Source of the DNA: a virus
Virus record (IMG/VR): IMGVR_UViG_3300035666_000077
Coordinates: 1-37,800 of that record
Length of the DNA: 37,800 nucleotides
Direction: 5' to 3' (one strand)
The position numbers and the translations under genes are program-made. The notes beneath the pieces were generated by a model, which did not search any database, had not been told where the DNA came from, and saw nothing but the letters and a program-made list of their open reading frames with translations. Numbering within the stretch: the first letter of the stretch is position 1; every line of letters starts with the position of its first letter. This document shows positions 19,876-27,161 of the stretch, piece by piece.

Positions 19876-20048
19876 AGTGACAAAGGGCGCGGCGGGTCCA
19901 ATCCCCGCTTCCCTCCCCGATTTTCGCGCTTTAAATGCCCCTCTGAGACGTTTTTATTCCCTCCCCGCTATCGTGACACTCCCGAAAATATAGAAAGGCA
20001 AGCTATGATTCACGATCAATCTTCATCCTATACCAAACGCAAACGATA
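19876..20048. other. Intergenic region with hairpin
   Basis: GCGGG-TCCAATC-CCCGC (19892-19908) forms a 5-bp hairpin shortly after the stop, followed by pyrimidine-rich sequence. The remaining 140 bp (including GTTTTTATTCCC near 19949) show no clear frame. A promoter for the ASCH gene may lie here but is not identifiable. Confidence 0.4.
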
Positions 20049-20429
20049 ATGAACTCGCGCAACAATGTGACAAGGGGCGTGAACATAAACGACAAAGCCC
20101 AACCTTTCACCGATCAAATCCTGACGGGACAAAAGACAATTGAAACGAGGCGGACAAATTCCCTCCGCCCCTATATCGGGCAGAAGGTTGGAATCATTCG
20201 GACGGGGAAAGGTCAGGCCATGCTTGTCGGATTTGCTGTTATCGGGGAACCTGTATTTTACAGAACAAAAGCAGAATTTTCCGCCGATTTTGCGCGGCAT
20301 CAGGTAGGTGACAAAAGCAAATTCGGATTTCGGCGGGGCGGCAAATTCGGATATCCTCTCACGATGGTGACAAGGTGCAAACCGCAACCCGTATTTTCGC
20401 GGGGAATCATTGCCCGAAAACTTTCTTGA
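20049..20429 (+). CDS. ASCH-domain protein (126 aa)
   Basis: The motif AQPFTDQILTGQKTIETRRT, then LRPYIGQKVGIIRTGKGQAM, then LVGFAVIGEPVFYRTKAEFS fits the ASCH (PUA-like) fold, which binds RNA or modified nucleosides; some members are amidohydrolases of N4-acetylcytidine. The conserved K-x-I-E-x-R is present. The gene is isolated by non-coding DNA on both sides. No specific substrate can be assigned. Confidence 0.75.
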   Translation: MNSRNNVTRGVNINDKAQPFTDQILTGQKTIETRRTNSLRPYIGQKVGIIRTGKGQAMLVGFAVIGEPVFYRTKAEFSADFARHQVGDKSKFGFRRGGKFGYPLTMVTRCKPQPVFSRGIIARKLS

Positions 20430-20448
20430 ACTATTTTAAAAAAACCAG

Positions 20449-20476
20449 TTGACAAACTTTCTTCCCAAGCTATTTT
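20449..20476 (+). promoter_or_regulatory. Sigma70-type promoter candidate for the DUF932 gene
   Basis: A consensus -35 TTGACA (20449-20454) is followed after 16 bp by TATTTT (20471-20476), 41 bp before the ATG at 20518. AT-rich sequence (ACTATTTTAAAAAAA) lies just upstream, as in an UP element. It is the best promoter match I see in the window. Confidence 0.6.
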
Positions 20477-20517
20477 TACTTTCATCGAACCAAACCTTGC
20501 CCCGATAGGGTGACAAA

Positions 20518-21609
20518 ATGCGGAACGATAAAAACCACAAAAACACAAATAGAAAACAAAACATCATGGATATGATCGATGCAACAGTTGACAAGGTCTA
20601 CAGCAAGGTTTCCCGCGAATGGCACGGGAAAGCTATCGTGACCTCTGTCATAAACGAGGAAACCATCAACACTATCATGCCCCCCATTGTGGAGGGTGAA
20701 ATCGCGGTGAACATCGGCGGCGAGCAAGTCTCGCTGGAAAACAAAAAGGCAATCGTGGCGGACTATCGTTTCCGCGATGACATTCCCCAAGGGGAGCAAT
20801 TGGTTCCGCTCTCCATCATGGGGAAAGACTATCGGGTGATCGAAAATCGCGAGGTTTTCAATGCGGTGAAAAACGCAATTGATAATTTCGGACTCGACGC
20901 CGAAATCGTGACCGCTGGAACAGTTCGCAAGGGCCGTTCGTTCTTCATTTCCCTACAACAGGCGCAAAGCTACGAAGTGGAATTGCGCGAGGGTGACCGC
21001 TGGACGTTCTATCTGAACCTTGCAACTTCCCACGATGGCACTGATGCTCTGGTTTCCACGATTTGCGGATTCCGACAAGTCTGCTGGAACACTGTCCGCG
21101 CATCAATCGATTCATCGGACGTTAAGGTAAAGATATTCCATACCAAAAACGCCGATATGCAACTCGACGCCTTGCCCGAAATCCTTGTTGCCATGCGGAA
21201 TAAGCAAACCGATATGGTCGAGGCACTCGCGCATCTGGCGGGGATCAAATGCGATATCGTGAAGGCGAGGCGCATCATCAACGGATACTTCTCCCGTTTG
21301 CAGGGCGGAAATACCGAATTCGCTACGCGAACCGCGAACACTGTTGACGGCATCGTCTCGACGTTTCGCACAGGCAAGGGCAATCGTGGGGAGACTCTCT
21401 ACGATCTGGTCAATGGAGTCACCGAATTCTATACCCACGGGGATGGAGTCGGAAAGACTGGAACAGGATTGGTCAAAACCTATCGTTCGGAATTCGGTTC
21501 AGCGGCGGAGCATAAAGAACGCTTCCTGAACCTAGTCCGCGATTCCAATCGCCGCGAGGCAATGGAAGAATTGGGTGCGCGAGTCACGCTCGCCACTGCC
21601 CTGAACTAG
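20518..21609 (+). CDS. DUF932 phage/plasmid-like protein (363 aa)
   Basis: The protein matches the DUF932 (LGT_TIGR03299-like) family found in phages and plasmids: VADYRFRDDIPQGEQLVPLS, YRVIENREVFNAVKNAID, KGRSFFISLQ, LNLATSHDGTDALVSTICGF, RQVCWNTVRAS and NGVTEFYTHG. The family role is unknown. The start at 20518 follows GGGTGAC; a second in-frame ATG is at 20566. It has its own promoter candidate and is followed by a long hairpin, so it may be an independently expressed unit. Confidence 0.85.
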   Translation: MRNDKNHKNTNRKQNIMDMIDATVDKVYSKVSREWHGKAIVTSVINEETINTIMPPIVEGEIAVNIGGEQVSLENKKAIVADYRFRDDIPQGEQLVPLSIMGKDYRVIENREVFNAVKNAIDNFGLDAEIVTAGTVRKGRSFFISLQQAQSYEVELREGDRWTFYLNLATSHDGTDALVSTICGFRQVCWNTVRASIDSSDVKVKIFHTKNADMQLDALPEILVAMRNKQTDMVEALAHLAGIKCDIVKARRIINGYFSRLQGGNTEFATRTANTVDGIVSTFRTGKGNRGETLYDLVNGVTEFYTHGDGVGKTGTGLVKTYRSEFGSAAEHKERFLNLVRDSNRREAMEELGARVTLATALN

Positions 21610-21653
21610 GGTTTTCCATCTGCTCTCCCATGCGGAGGGCAGAATGGGGAACC
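21610..21653 (+). other. Long stem-loop directly after the DUF932 stop codon
   Basis: GGTTTTCCAT (21610-21619) pairs with ATGGGGAACC (21644-21653), and CTGCTCTCC (21620-21628) pairs with GGAGGGCAG (21634-21642). Only three pairs are G-T, with a one-base bulge and a 5-nt loop. This is a 19-bp stem immediately after the TAG. A competing near-palindrome GGGGAACCTTCCCC lies at 21646-21659. No U-tract follows, so RNA protection or processing is more likely than termination. Confidence 0.7.
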
Positions 21654-21671
21654 TTCCCCGATAACACCACA

Positions 21672-21878
21672 ATGAAAACCACTGACAAAATCAAAGCAGC
21701 AAAGCATTTCGGATTAGACCAATCCATGATGAGATGCCGCGCACTAAAGTTGGCACTCTATGAGTATGCCTCAATCCATCCGCGCATGGACAAGATCACG
21801 CGCATTCTAGAGCGTTACCGCTTGGGGGATGCGTTCGCCTTCTATGCCGCGAAACCCGAAGCATTCGGAATCCGCTAA
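21672..21878 (+). CDS. Small helical protein (68 aa)
   Basis: MKTTDKIKAAKHFGLDQSMM followed by RCRALKLALYEYASIHPRMD and KITRILERYRLGDAFAFYAA is all-helical and basic, like small DNA- or protein-binding phage proteins. The leader has no Shine-Dalgarno (ATAACACCACA). Confidence 0.6.
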   Translation: MKTTDKIKAAKHFGLDQSMMRCRALKLALYEYASIHPRMDKITRILERYRLGDAFAFYAAKPEAFGIR

Positions 21879-21880
21879 CC

Positions 21881-22042
21881 ATGAAAACACCTGAAGAAAT
21901 CACAAAGCAATTGAATGACGCCGTTTCAGTGATCATCCTCTCACCAGAGATCCGAAAGTTCCTCACTGCATACGATCCCAAAGCGCTTGAACAATGCTTC
22001 GACGCATTCAACGCCTATCGCAATAGCACAAAAACCAAATAG
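21881..22042 (+). CDS. Small helical protein (53 aa)
   Basis: The frame MKTPEEITKQLNDAVSVIIL, then SPEIRKFLTAYDPKALEQCF, then DAFNAYRN is helical with a protein-like composition. It starts 2 bp after the previous stop and shares the MKT start context of its neighbours. Confidence 0.6.
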   Translation: MKTPEEITKQLNDAVSVIILSPEIRKFLTAYDPKALEQCFDAFNAYRNSTKTK

Positions 22043-22052
22043 AAAAACACCA

Positions 22053-22298
22053 ATGAAAACAAAATGGAACTTCAACGGCCAGATGACACGCCTCCGCGAG
22101 GGGGATCTGGTCACATTCGATGGACGCGAGTCCAAGGTTGTTCGGGTCACTCCGACAGCCGCATACATCTCATTGCCCCGTCAGGTGCATGAGTTTGAGA
22201 CAAGGTTCGGGGAACAGGTCAAGTTCGTTGCCCCCGCGAAGACAGTGGCGATCAGTGCCAACTCCGAAATTCCAATCCTGAACAGGAGGGCGGCATGA
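22053..22298 (+). CDS. Small beta-type protein (81 aa)
   Basis: MKTKWNFNGQMTRLREGDLV, then TFDGRESKVVRVTPTAAYIS is followed by a second half (FGEQVKFVAPAKTVAISANS). It shares the MKTK...LREGD start with the 18584 protein. It is coupled to the next gene by ATGA. Confidence 0.6.
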   Translation: MKTKWNFNGQMTRLREGDLVTFDGRESKVVRVTPTAAYISLPRQVHEFETRFGEQVKFVAPAKTVAISANSEIPILNRRAA

Positions 22299-22627
22299 GC
22301 TATCTAATCACACTCGACAAAGAAATATCAGTTGGTGACAAGGTGTATTATGCCTTGGTTCAGGCTGATGTAGAGTTCCACGATTCGGAAGATCCCGAAC
22401 CCTGTGGAGTGGAAATAAACAACGCCGAAATATCCCCTCTGGATGGGGATCTCCTTCCCTTGGCCTATGAGGGGCGGAGGATCGAAAAAGTCATCGTCAC
22501 GGGGCTTCCAGAGCTAACAGAGGCTATCGATTCCGCTCTATGGGATGAGATCCAGACCTATACGGAGGACAATTACCAAGATCTGATGCGGGATCTTCGG
22601 GATGCCTGCGACGAACGCGATCTGTGA
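22295..22627 (+). CDS. Acidic hypothetical protein (110 aa)
   Basis: A beta-rich N-terminal half (YLITLDKEISVGDKVYYALV, QADVEFHDSEDPE) is followed by an acidic helical end (ALWDEIQTYTEDNYQDLMRD). The net charge is strongly negative. It starts by ATGA overlap and its stop overlaps the next GTG (GTGA). Confidence 0.65.
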   Translation: MSYLITLDKEISVGDKVYYALVQADVEFHDSEDPEPCGVEINNAEISPLDGDLLPLAYEGRRIEKVIVTGLPELTEAIDSALWDEIQTYTEDNYQDLMRDLRDACDERDL

Positions 22628-22911
22628 GAAGGCGCATCACCATCACGATTTGGGATGATCTCCCCATCCCTGCGAAAGTTCGACCCTTTCCCGTGATGAA
22701 GCATCCTCTCCATGAGATGTTAAAACAATTGGAAATTGGTCAGGCTTTGGATTGGCCCCGTGACTTAAACGAGCAAGATCCCAACAAGCTCCGCGCCATC
22801 ATGCAGCGCCATCAAAAAACAACTGGAAAGAAGTTCACCATGCGGACCATTTGGCCCAAGCCTTGGTCAGGTGACAAAAGGCCGATCCGCCGCATCTGGA
22901 GGACCGCTTAA
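22624..22911 (+). CDS. Basic hypothetical protein, GTG start (95 aa)
   Basis: The GTG at 22624 overlaps the previous stop. The protein is basic: MRRRITITIWDDLPIPAKVR, then LHEMLKQLEIGQALDWPRDL, then AIMQRHQKTTGKKFTMRTIW. The central part resembles a short DNA-binding-style helix followed by a strand. No family is recognised. The 3' end abuts a possible convergent gene. Confidence 0.6.
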   Translation: MRRRITITIWDDLPIPAKVRPFPVMKHPLHEMLKQLEIGQALDWPRDLNEQDPNKLRAIMQRHQKTTGKKFTMRTIWPKPWSGDKRPIRRIWRTA

Positions 22912-23108
22912 TGACCATAGGTTGCCCACTTCTTTTCCCCCGCCCGCTTTCTGGCTCCACGCCCCTTGCGGTCAGGCCGATTACGGATTTCCTGAAAGGT
23001 CAACCTTCGGGGTTTATCCCTCGGAGGGGACTTGTATCTTTCCTCGGTGACATAGGGCGATTCGCCATCCTCGGCGGGAAAATCATTGATCGACCACGAA
23101 GATTTCAT
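22908..23108 (-). CDS. Possible basic protein on the opposite strand (66 aa)
   Basis: The minus frame reads MKSSWSINDFPAEDGESPYV, then TEERYKSPPRDKPRRLTFQE, then IRNRPDRKGRGARKRAGEKK. It has a protein-like, basic, disordered composition and fills the only 240-bp gap in the plus operon. No Shine-Dalgarno is visible. It could be a small counter-transcribed gene or a chance frame. Confidence 0.4.
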   Translation of the reverse strand: MKSSWSINDFPAEDGESPYVTEERYKSPPRDKPRRLTFQEIRNRPDRKGRGARKRAGEKKWATYGH

Positions 23109-23154
23109 TGAACGTCAAGTAGGCTTTCAATGTCTATACCACAACAAACCACAC

Positions 23155-23376
23155 ATGAAAACAGCAATCGGAACCTACAAACCCGCCACTTCCCTGCGTA
23201 TTGGGATGGCGGACATCGTTAACCTTGAGATGGTGCTGATGCGTCATATCACAAGGGAATTCAAGGACCGCAATTCGCGGCCCTTCATCAAGCCTCTTCA
23301 GCGTCTCGACATTCGGGATGCGGTCAAGGCCCTGCGCTCAATCAAAAACTCAAAGCTTCAATACCATGTGGACTGA
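23155..23376 (+). CDS. Small protein, MKxxIGxYKP type, copy 1 (73 aa)
   Basis: The start MKTAIGTYKPATSLRIGMAD resembles that of the 51-aa protein at 23770 (MKAKIGKYKPSIETMLARAN), suggesting paralogy. The rest is helical and basic (MVLMRHITREFKDRNSRPFI). No Shine-Dalgarno is seen. The next gene starts 11 bp before its stop. Confidence 0.55.
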   Translation: MKTAIGTYKPATSLRIGMADIVNLEMVLMRHITREFKDRNSRPFIKPLQRLDIRDAVKALRSIKNSKLQYHVD

Positions 23377-23584
23377 TGCCTGTGGCAATGACCACTACGA
23401 ATTCTGGGAGGGGATCAAGATCAATGGCAAGACCCACCAATCCCGCCCTCTGTATGCCCTATGCGAGGAGTTCGGGGATGCACAGGTATTGGATGCCTGC
23501 ATGCACCTTGGGTGCTTGCCCTACGTTCAGGATCTGTCCGCGATTCGGGCCGAATGCCAACGTCAGGAGGATTCCTATGTCTAA
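23366..23584 (+). CDS. Small hypothetical protein (72 aa)
   Basis: MWTDACGNDHYEFWEGIKIN, then RPLYALCEEFGDAQVLDACM, then HLGCLPYVQDL is acidic with four cysteines and may be a small metal-binding fold. It overlaps both neighbours. Confidence 0.55.
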   Translation: MWTDACGNDHYEFWEGIKINGKTHQSRPLYALCEEFGDAQVLDACMHLGCLPYVQDLSAIRAECQRQEDSYV

Positions 23585-23780
23585 AGAACAAGTAAGATTT
23601 GTTTGCGACATGGCGCATGACCTCATGCTTTGGTTGCGGGGAACCCCGAAACAACAACCTTCGCTGCTGGCCCGCTCCATCCACTTCTCCACCAAGGCAG
23701 ATTGGATGCAGCGACTGGTAGCCTACGGCCAGTTAGACAACTGGCTATCCAACAAACACAAAACCACAAATGAAAGCTAA
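23577..23780 (+). CDS. Small helical protein (67 aa)
   Basis: ATG 23577 is preceded by AGGAGG, one of the few clear Shine-Dalgarno sites in this operon. The sequence MSKEQVRFVCDMAHDLMLWL, then LLARSIHFSTKADWMQRLVA is helical. The 3' end overlaps the next start by 11 bp. Confidence 0.6.
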   Translation: MSKEQVRFVCDMAHDLMLWLRGTPKQQPSLLARSIHFSTKADWMQRLVAYGQLDNWLSNKHKTTNES

Positions 23781-23925
23781 AATCGGAAAGTATAAACCAT
23801 CAATCGAAACCATGCTGGCCCGCGCCAATGCGCGGAGCTACGGATTCAAACGCCCGCAACGCAAGTTCAACACCTACACCAAGGACGAGGTAACCCTGCT
23901 TGCCCGCAACCTGAAATCACAATGA
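23770..23925 (+). CDS. Small protein, MKxxIGxYKP type, copy 2 (51 aa)
   Basis: MKAKIGKYKPSIETMLARAN followed by a basic segment (YGFKRPQRKFNTYTKDEVTL) is paired in its first ten residues with the protein at 23155. It is coupled to the next gene by ATGA. Confidence 0.55.
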   Translation: MKAKIGKYKPSIETMLARANARSYGFKRPQRKFNTYTKDEVTLLARNLKSQ

Positions 23926-24215
23926 AAACCATGAACCCACAAGAAAGAGAACAGAAAGCAATTGAATCCATGAACAGGTGTAGCAAGTTGAGAAACGAGC
24001 TTATCACCGAAACCGAAAACCTAGCAACCATAGTGCAAGGCAGCAAACAGGTAATTCTGTGCGCGGCATTCACCCGAAAATGGAACTCCAACCATATCCA
24101 AAACTGGTGGAAGAATCGCGGCCCCAGCTTCATAGACAAATGGCGTCACGATGAGGCTTATGCTTCCGCCGCGTCCAAACTAACCGCTGAAGAACGCAAA
24201 GTTCTCGGAATCTAA
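23922..24215 (+). CDS. Helical hypothetical protein (97 aa)
   Basis: The protein is helical and Trp/Arg/Lys-rich (FTRKWNSNHIQNWWKNRGPS), with a short C-terminal helix (LTAEERKVLGI). The start is an ATGA overlap. No domain is recognised. Confidence 0.6.
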   Translation: MKTMNPQEREQKAIESMNRCSKLRNELITETENLATIVQGSKQVILCAAFTRKWNSNHIQNWWKNRGPSFIDKWRHDEAYASAASKLTAEERKVLGI

Positions 24216-24219
24216 TCCA

Positions 24220-24468
24220 ATGAAAACCCATCGCCACTACACAGTAGCCGCCGATAACCGCTTGCGTAGAGCGAGAGGGGGTTGCGCGGCAGTCTGGAAC
24301 GACAGCAATACCATCGAACTGACGATGACTGTTCAGGAGATTCGGGCTTTGGAGAAACGCTTCTTCATCGATATTGAAGATGTTATTTCCGACGAACTAA
24401 TGGGCAAACTCCTCCACCACTTCAGGGACGAGGGCAGGTTGTTGGACGAGGAGGGAGTCAGAATATGA
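24220..24468 (+). CDS. Hypothetical protein (82 aa)
   Basis: A basic start (MKTHRHYTVAADNRLRRARG) precedes an acidic helical end (FFIDIEDVISDELMGKLLHH). It is coupled by ATGA to the membrane peptide gene that follows. Confidence 0.6.
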   Translation: MKTHRHYTVAADNRLRRARGGCAAVWNDSNTIELTMTVQEIRALEKRFFIDIEDVISDELMGKLLHHFRDEGRLLDEEGVRI

Positions 24469-24572
24469 TTAACCTCATCATTGATGGGTTCTTTATCCTT
24501 CTGTTTATAGTAGTGTTCGGAACCATCATCTTCTACAACGTCGATCAAATAACCAAATACAGAAAAAAATGA
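24465..24572 (+). CDS. Tiny membrane protein (35 aa)
   Basis: MINLIIDGFFILLFIVVFGT and IIFYN form one long hydrophobic helix ending with a basic tail (TKYRKK). ATGA overlaps on both sides place it in the translational chain. Confidence 0.55.
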   Translation: MINLIIDGFFILLFIVVFGTIIFYNVDQITKYRKK

Positions 24573-24787
24573 AATCATACGCACTGGACACACACAATTC
24601 CTCGCTTGGAATTGGAATCAACATAACCCCAATTGATGATGCTCCATTCATTGTGATTGAGGGTAAAATGACGGACGGAAGCGACCACTATACGGCGATT
24701 CCGATTGAACCATTTGTAGATGAACTGATGCGGATTTGCTTGTGCCACAAAGAGGCTGTCAAAATGTCCGCATACAGATATAACTAA
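24569..24787 (+). CDS. Small hypothetical protein (72 aa)
   Basis: MKSYALDTHNSSLGIGINIT, then PFIVIEGKMTDGSDHYTAIP, then FVDELMRICLCHKEAVKMSA suggests a small alpha/beta fold. It starts by ATGA overlap. The function is unknown. Confidence 0.55.
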   Translation: MKSYALDTHNSSLGIGINITPIDDAPFIVIEGKMTDGSDHYTAIPIEPFVDELMRICLCHKEAVKMSAYRYN

Positions 24788-24789
24788 AA

Positions 24790-24954
24790 ATGAACTGGAA
24801 TAAATACATAGCAATGATGGTTGTGCTTACGGCTTTTGTTGCCATCATCACGGCAGTCGAGGCTCCGCGCAAACCAAAGAAGGAGGGTGAGACAATCTAT
24901 GTCCTACCCCTCGTAGAGGATATGCCCGCTGTGGCGAATCCCCTGCAATTCTAA
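24790..24954 (+). CDS. Small membrane-anchored or secreted protein (54 aa)
   Basis: MNWNKYIAMMVVLTAFVAII followed by TAVEAPRKPKKEG has a signal-anchor-type segment and then a basic linker and a Pro-rich acidic tail (LPLVEDMPAVANP). It is the last gene before the strong terminator. Confidence 0.55.
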   Translation: MNWNKYIAMMVVLTAFVAIITAVEAPRKPKKEGETIYVLPLVEDMPAVANPLQF

Positions 24955-24964
24955 TCAAGGCAAG

Positions 24965-25015
24965 ATCAACCAAGGGGAGGGGGCAGATTGCCTCCTCCCT
25001 TTTTATTTGGTTGAT
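24965..25015. terminator. Bipartite strong terminator, probably bidirectional
   Basis: An inner 11-bp stem (GGGAGGGGGCA with TGCCTCCTCCC, one mismatch, 3-nt loop) is followed by five T residues. An outer 9-bp stem (ATCAACCAA 24965-24973 with TTGGTTGAT 25007-25015) encloses it. It ends the long plus operon and insulates the glycan module. Confidence 0.88.
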
Positions 25016-25048
25016 TACCCACTATCCCTGTACTAGCTTGGGGCGAAC

Positions 25049-25065
25049 CTAGTCAGGGGGACTAG
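25049..25065. promoter_or_regulatory. Inverted repeat upstream of the glycan module
   Basis: CTAGTC (25049-25054) and GACTAG (25060-25065) flank AGGGG, 19 bp before the ATG at 25085. TAGAAT (25063-25068) could be a -10 element overlapping the right arm, as for a repressor operator. No good -35 is visible at proper spacing. Confidence 0.4.
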
Positions 25066-25084
25066 AATAATTTTAAAAAATAAC

Positions 25085-25852
25085 GTGATGATAACGACAA
25101 ACCACTTGAGATCCGCTTACGAGAATAATTCTTTTTCGTTTGGGAATTCGGGAGCTTCATCCGTAATTTGCTTGGTTGGAAGTTGTCGCATTGTTCCAAT
25201 CCTCAACTATTTACGCGCATACAACGAACTGAGCGGACATCCGTTTGAGTTGTTATGCTTCAATCCAGTTGAGATGTGGCGCGGGGTGGGAACGGATGTC
25301 GGAGACTGTGCCACCGAACTCCTCAAGAATTACCGCTTCGGGAAAGTGGACTTCCTTGTCAGTGAGCATACAGTGCGCTGCGGGGCACTTAACACCGTGG
25401 CTGGAACGACTCCCAACATTTTTGACACTCTTGGCTGCAATCCCAGCTTGCATGTGCGCTTGCCTAATTGGAACAACATGCACATATTCGATGCGGAGAC
25501 CGCTATGTGGGATGCGAGCTATGCGAATATGGCCGTGGAGGAGAGGGTTTGCAAACTCAAGCAACAGTCGGATCTGCATAAAAGTCGATTTATCACCTAC
25601 TGTCAGCAGTGCAGCTTTCCAGAAATAACCGATTGGGTGGAGTCTGAGTGGCTGACCACCCGCATGGGCTGGAGCAGCAACCACCCAAGCCTTCCGCTAA
25701 TCTGGAGGATCTTCAACGGTGTGGCTGGGAAGCTGGGCATTACGATCACTCCAGAATTGGCGGCACATCCGATGTGCGTGACCGATGTCTATGCATCAAC
25801 TGGAATACCACTCAACAAAATCGACTACGAGGCCAATAACTGGAAATTCTAA
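25085..25852 (+). CDS. WcbI-like polysaccharide-modification protein (255 aa)
   Basis: An N-terminal strand-turn ICLVGSCRIVPILNYLRAYN (about residues 28-47) resembles the GNCQ-type start of WcbI-like proteins, which act in capsule biosynthesis. Later blocks are VDFLVSEHTVRCGALNTVAG and HVRLPNWNNMHIFDAETAMW. No confirmed catalytic triad is visible. It is the first gene of a six-gene unit with methyltransferases and glycosyltransferase-like proteins, which supports a role in sugar modification. Confidence 0.5.
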   Translation: MMITTNHLRSAYENNSFSFGNSGASSVICLVGSCRIVPILNYLRAYNELSGHPFELLCFNPVEMWRGVGTDVGDCATELLKNYRFGKVDFLVSEHTVRCGALNTVAGTTPNIFDTLGCNPSLHVRLPNWNNMHIFDAETAMWDASYANMAVEERVCKLKQQSDLHKSRFITYCQQCSFPEITDWVESEWLTTRMGWSSNHPSLPLIWRIFNGVAGKLGITITPELAAHPMCVTDVYASTGIPLNKIDYEANNWKF

Positions 25853-25857
25853 CAACT

Positions 25858-26643
25858 ATGAAAATCGACAGAGTAATGCTGGTGTGGGACGGGAACCCGT
25901 TCTACGAAGGGTTTTATGAAATGCATGAGAAACTGTGGGCGAGGCTCGGAATCAATACTGGTCTTGTGTTCATATCGAATGGTACCAACGCCCATGCGAT
26001 TCCAAAGACGGGCGATGTCCGTGTTCTTGAAGACCGAAGCACAGTTCCGTTCTCACCGCCCCCAAAACGAAGCTGGAAGGCCACCATGGGGATTATCCAC
26101 GGGCCGCGCCTGTTCCCCAACGAAGTCGTTATGGTCACTGGGATGGATCAGTTTCCCGCCAGCAAAAGATTTATAAACGCGATTGAATCCATTCCAGAGG
26201 ACGAGCTTGTGACCGCATTGGGAAGCAGGGATCACATCACAACCAACCATATTGTCGCCCATTGTGATGTATGGTCAAAAATCATGGAACCCGCTCCGAT
26301 GGATTTCACCGAATTTCTTGAATGGACTTGGGCGCTCAACCTGAACGTCGATGGCCACAGGGACGCCAACCAGCAGACTATCGCCGTAGGATGGGGGAAT
26401 GACGAAGTGCTGTTTGCGAAACTTGTCCGCGAGTCTGGAGTGAAGGTCCGCACCGTCTTTGATGACCCTTGGCCGCAATGGCTAGACAGGGTTCTTGGCA
26501 TAACACAAACAACTCCAGATCCAGAAAAGCTGCGATCAGGTTGGTATTCAGAGTTACACATCAGGCTTCCAATGTCAGACTTGGACAGAAACACATTTGA
26601 TACACTATGCAACATGAACCAATTCCCAATAGGAGATAAATAA
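25858..26643 (+). CDS. Glycosyltransferase-like protein (261 aa)
   Basis: MKIDRVMLVWDGNPFYEGFY begins a Rossmann-like strand. A DxD-like GMDQFP sits in VVMVTGMDQFPASKRFI at about residues 91-107, then NNHIVAHCD-like and NQQTIAVGWGNDEVLFAKL segments follow, as in GT-A transferases that place a metal-binding site after a hydrophobic strand. Family assignment is weak; position in the module supports it. Confidence 0.5.
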   Translation: MKIDRVMLVWDGNPFYEGFYEMHEKLWARLGINTGLVFISNGTNAHAIPKTGDVRVLEDRSTVPFSPPPKRSWKATMGIIHGPRLFPNEVVMVTGMDQFPASKRFINAIESIPEDELVTALGSRDHITTNHIVAHCDVWSKIMEPAPMDFTEFLEWTWALNLNVDGHRDANQQTIAVGWGNDEVLFAKLVRESGVKVRTVFDDPWPQWLDRVLGITQTTPDPEKLRSGWYSELHIRLPMSDLDRNTFDTLCNMNQFPIGDK

Positions 26644-26645
26644 TT

Positions 26646-27161
26646 ATGGATACAAATACATTAACAGAAAAACCCTCAATGGATTGGGGGAGCCACCTCC
26701 CAGCTTTGGTAGCATGTGTCGCAGCCTGCGATGGACCCGTGTTGGAGATTGGGGCAGGCCACCATTCAACCCCCGTTTTGCATTCTCTGTGCGCGGTGCT
26801 TGGCAAAAAGCTTGTCACGGTTGAGGCAGAAGATGTGTGGCGCGAAGTTTTCGCGGATTACGCGACTGATAACCATAAGGTTCTCAAGCAGACAGACGAA
26901 TTGCTGGTTGCGCTGGCCTCCGAAAAATGGGGTGTTGTATTTGTGGATGATCTGAAGGGTCCGCGAGACGAAAGGGCGCGTCTGTTTTGCCGCTCCTCAC
27001 AGTTTATGGTGTTCCACGATTACTCCATGCCATTCTTTGGTGGGCCGCTGGATGAATGGCTTGGGTCGGAGAAGTTCAACTCCTTTGTCTATCGCCGTTA
27101 CGATCCTCATACGCTAGTAGTATCGGCTAACTCCGATATACCCGTCTTCTCGCCACAATGA
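26646..27161 (+). CDS. SAM-dependent methyltransferase-like protein (171 aa)
   Basis: A class I motif I GPVLEIGAGHHSTPVL (about residues 30-45) and an acidic strand after it (LVTVEAED) fit SAM binding. WGVVFVDDLKGP matches motif IV and FHDYSMPF a later motif. The protein is short. It ends with ATGA coupling to the FkbM-type methyltransferase gene, so the two may act on the same sugar or peptide substrate. Confidence 0.65.
   Translation: MDTNTLTEKPSMDWGSHLPALVACVAACDGPVLEIGAGHHSTPVLHSLCAVLGKKLVTVEAEDVWREVFADYATDNHKVLKQTDELLVALASEKWGVVFVDDLKGPRDERARLFCRSSQFMVFHDYSMPFFGGPLDEWLGSEKFNSFVYRRYDPHTLVVSANSDIPVFSPQ

Noticed and set aside
19892-19908. tRNA T-arm-like hairpin (GCGGG-TCCAATC-CCCGC).
   Set aside because: The loop lacks the invariant T-T-C and no matching acceptor, D-arm or anticodon arm lies upstream, so no tRNA is called.
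19877-22880. Recurrent GTGACAA word (for example 19877, 20067, 20310, 20368, 20511, 22335, 22869).
   Set aside because: Copies lie in coding and non-coding DNA in varying context and read as ordinary codons (GTG/GGT GAC AA.) in genes; no consistent position relative to starts was seen.
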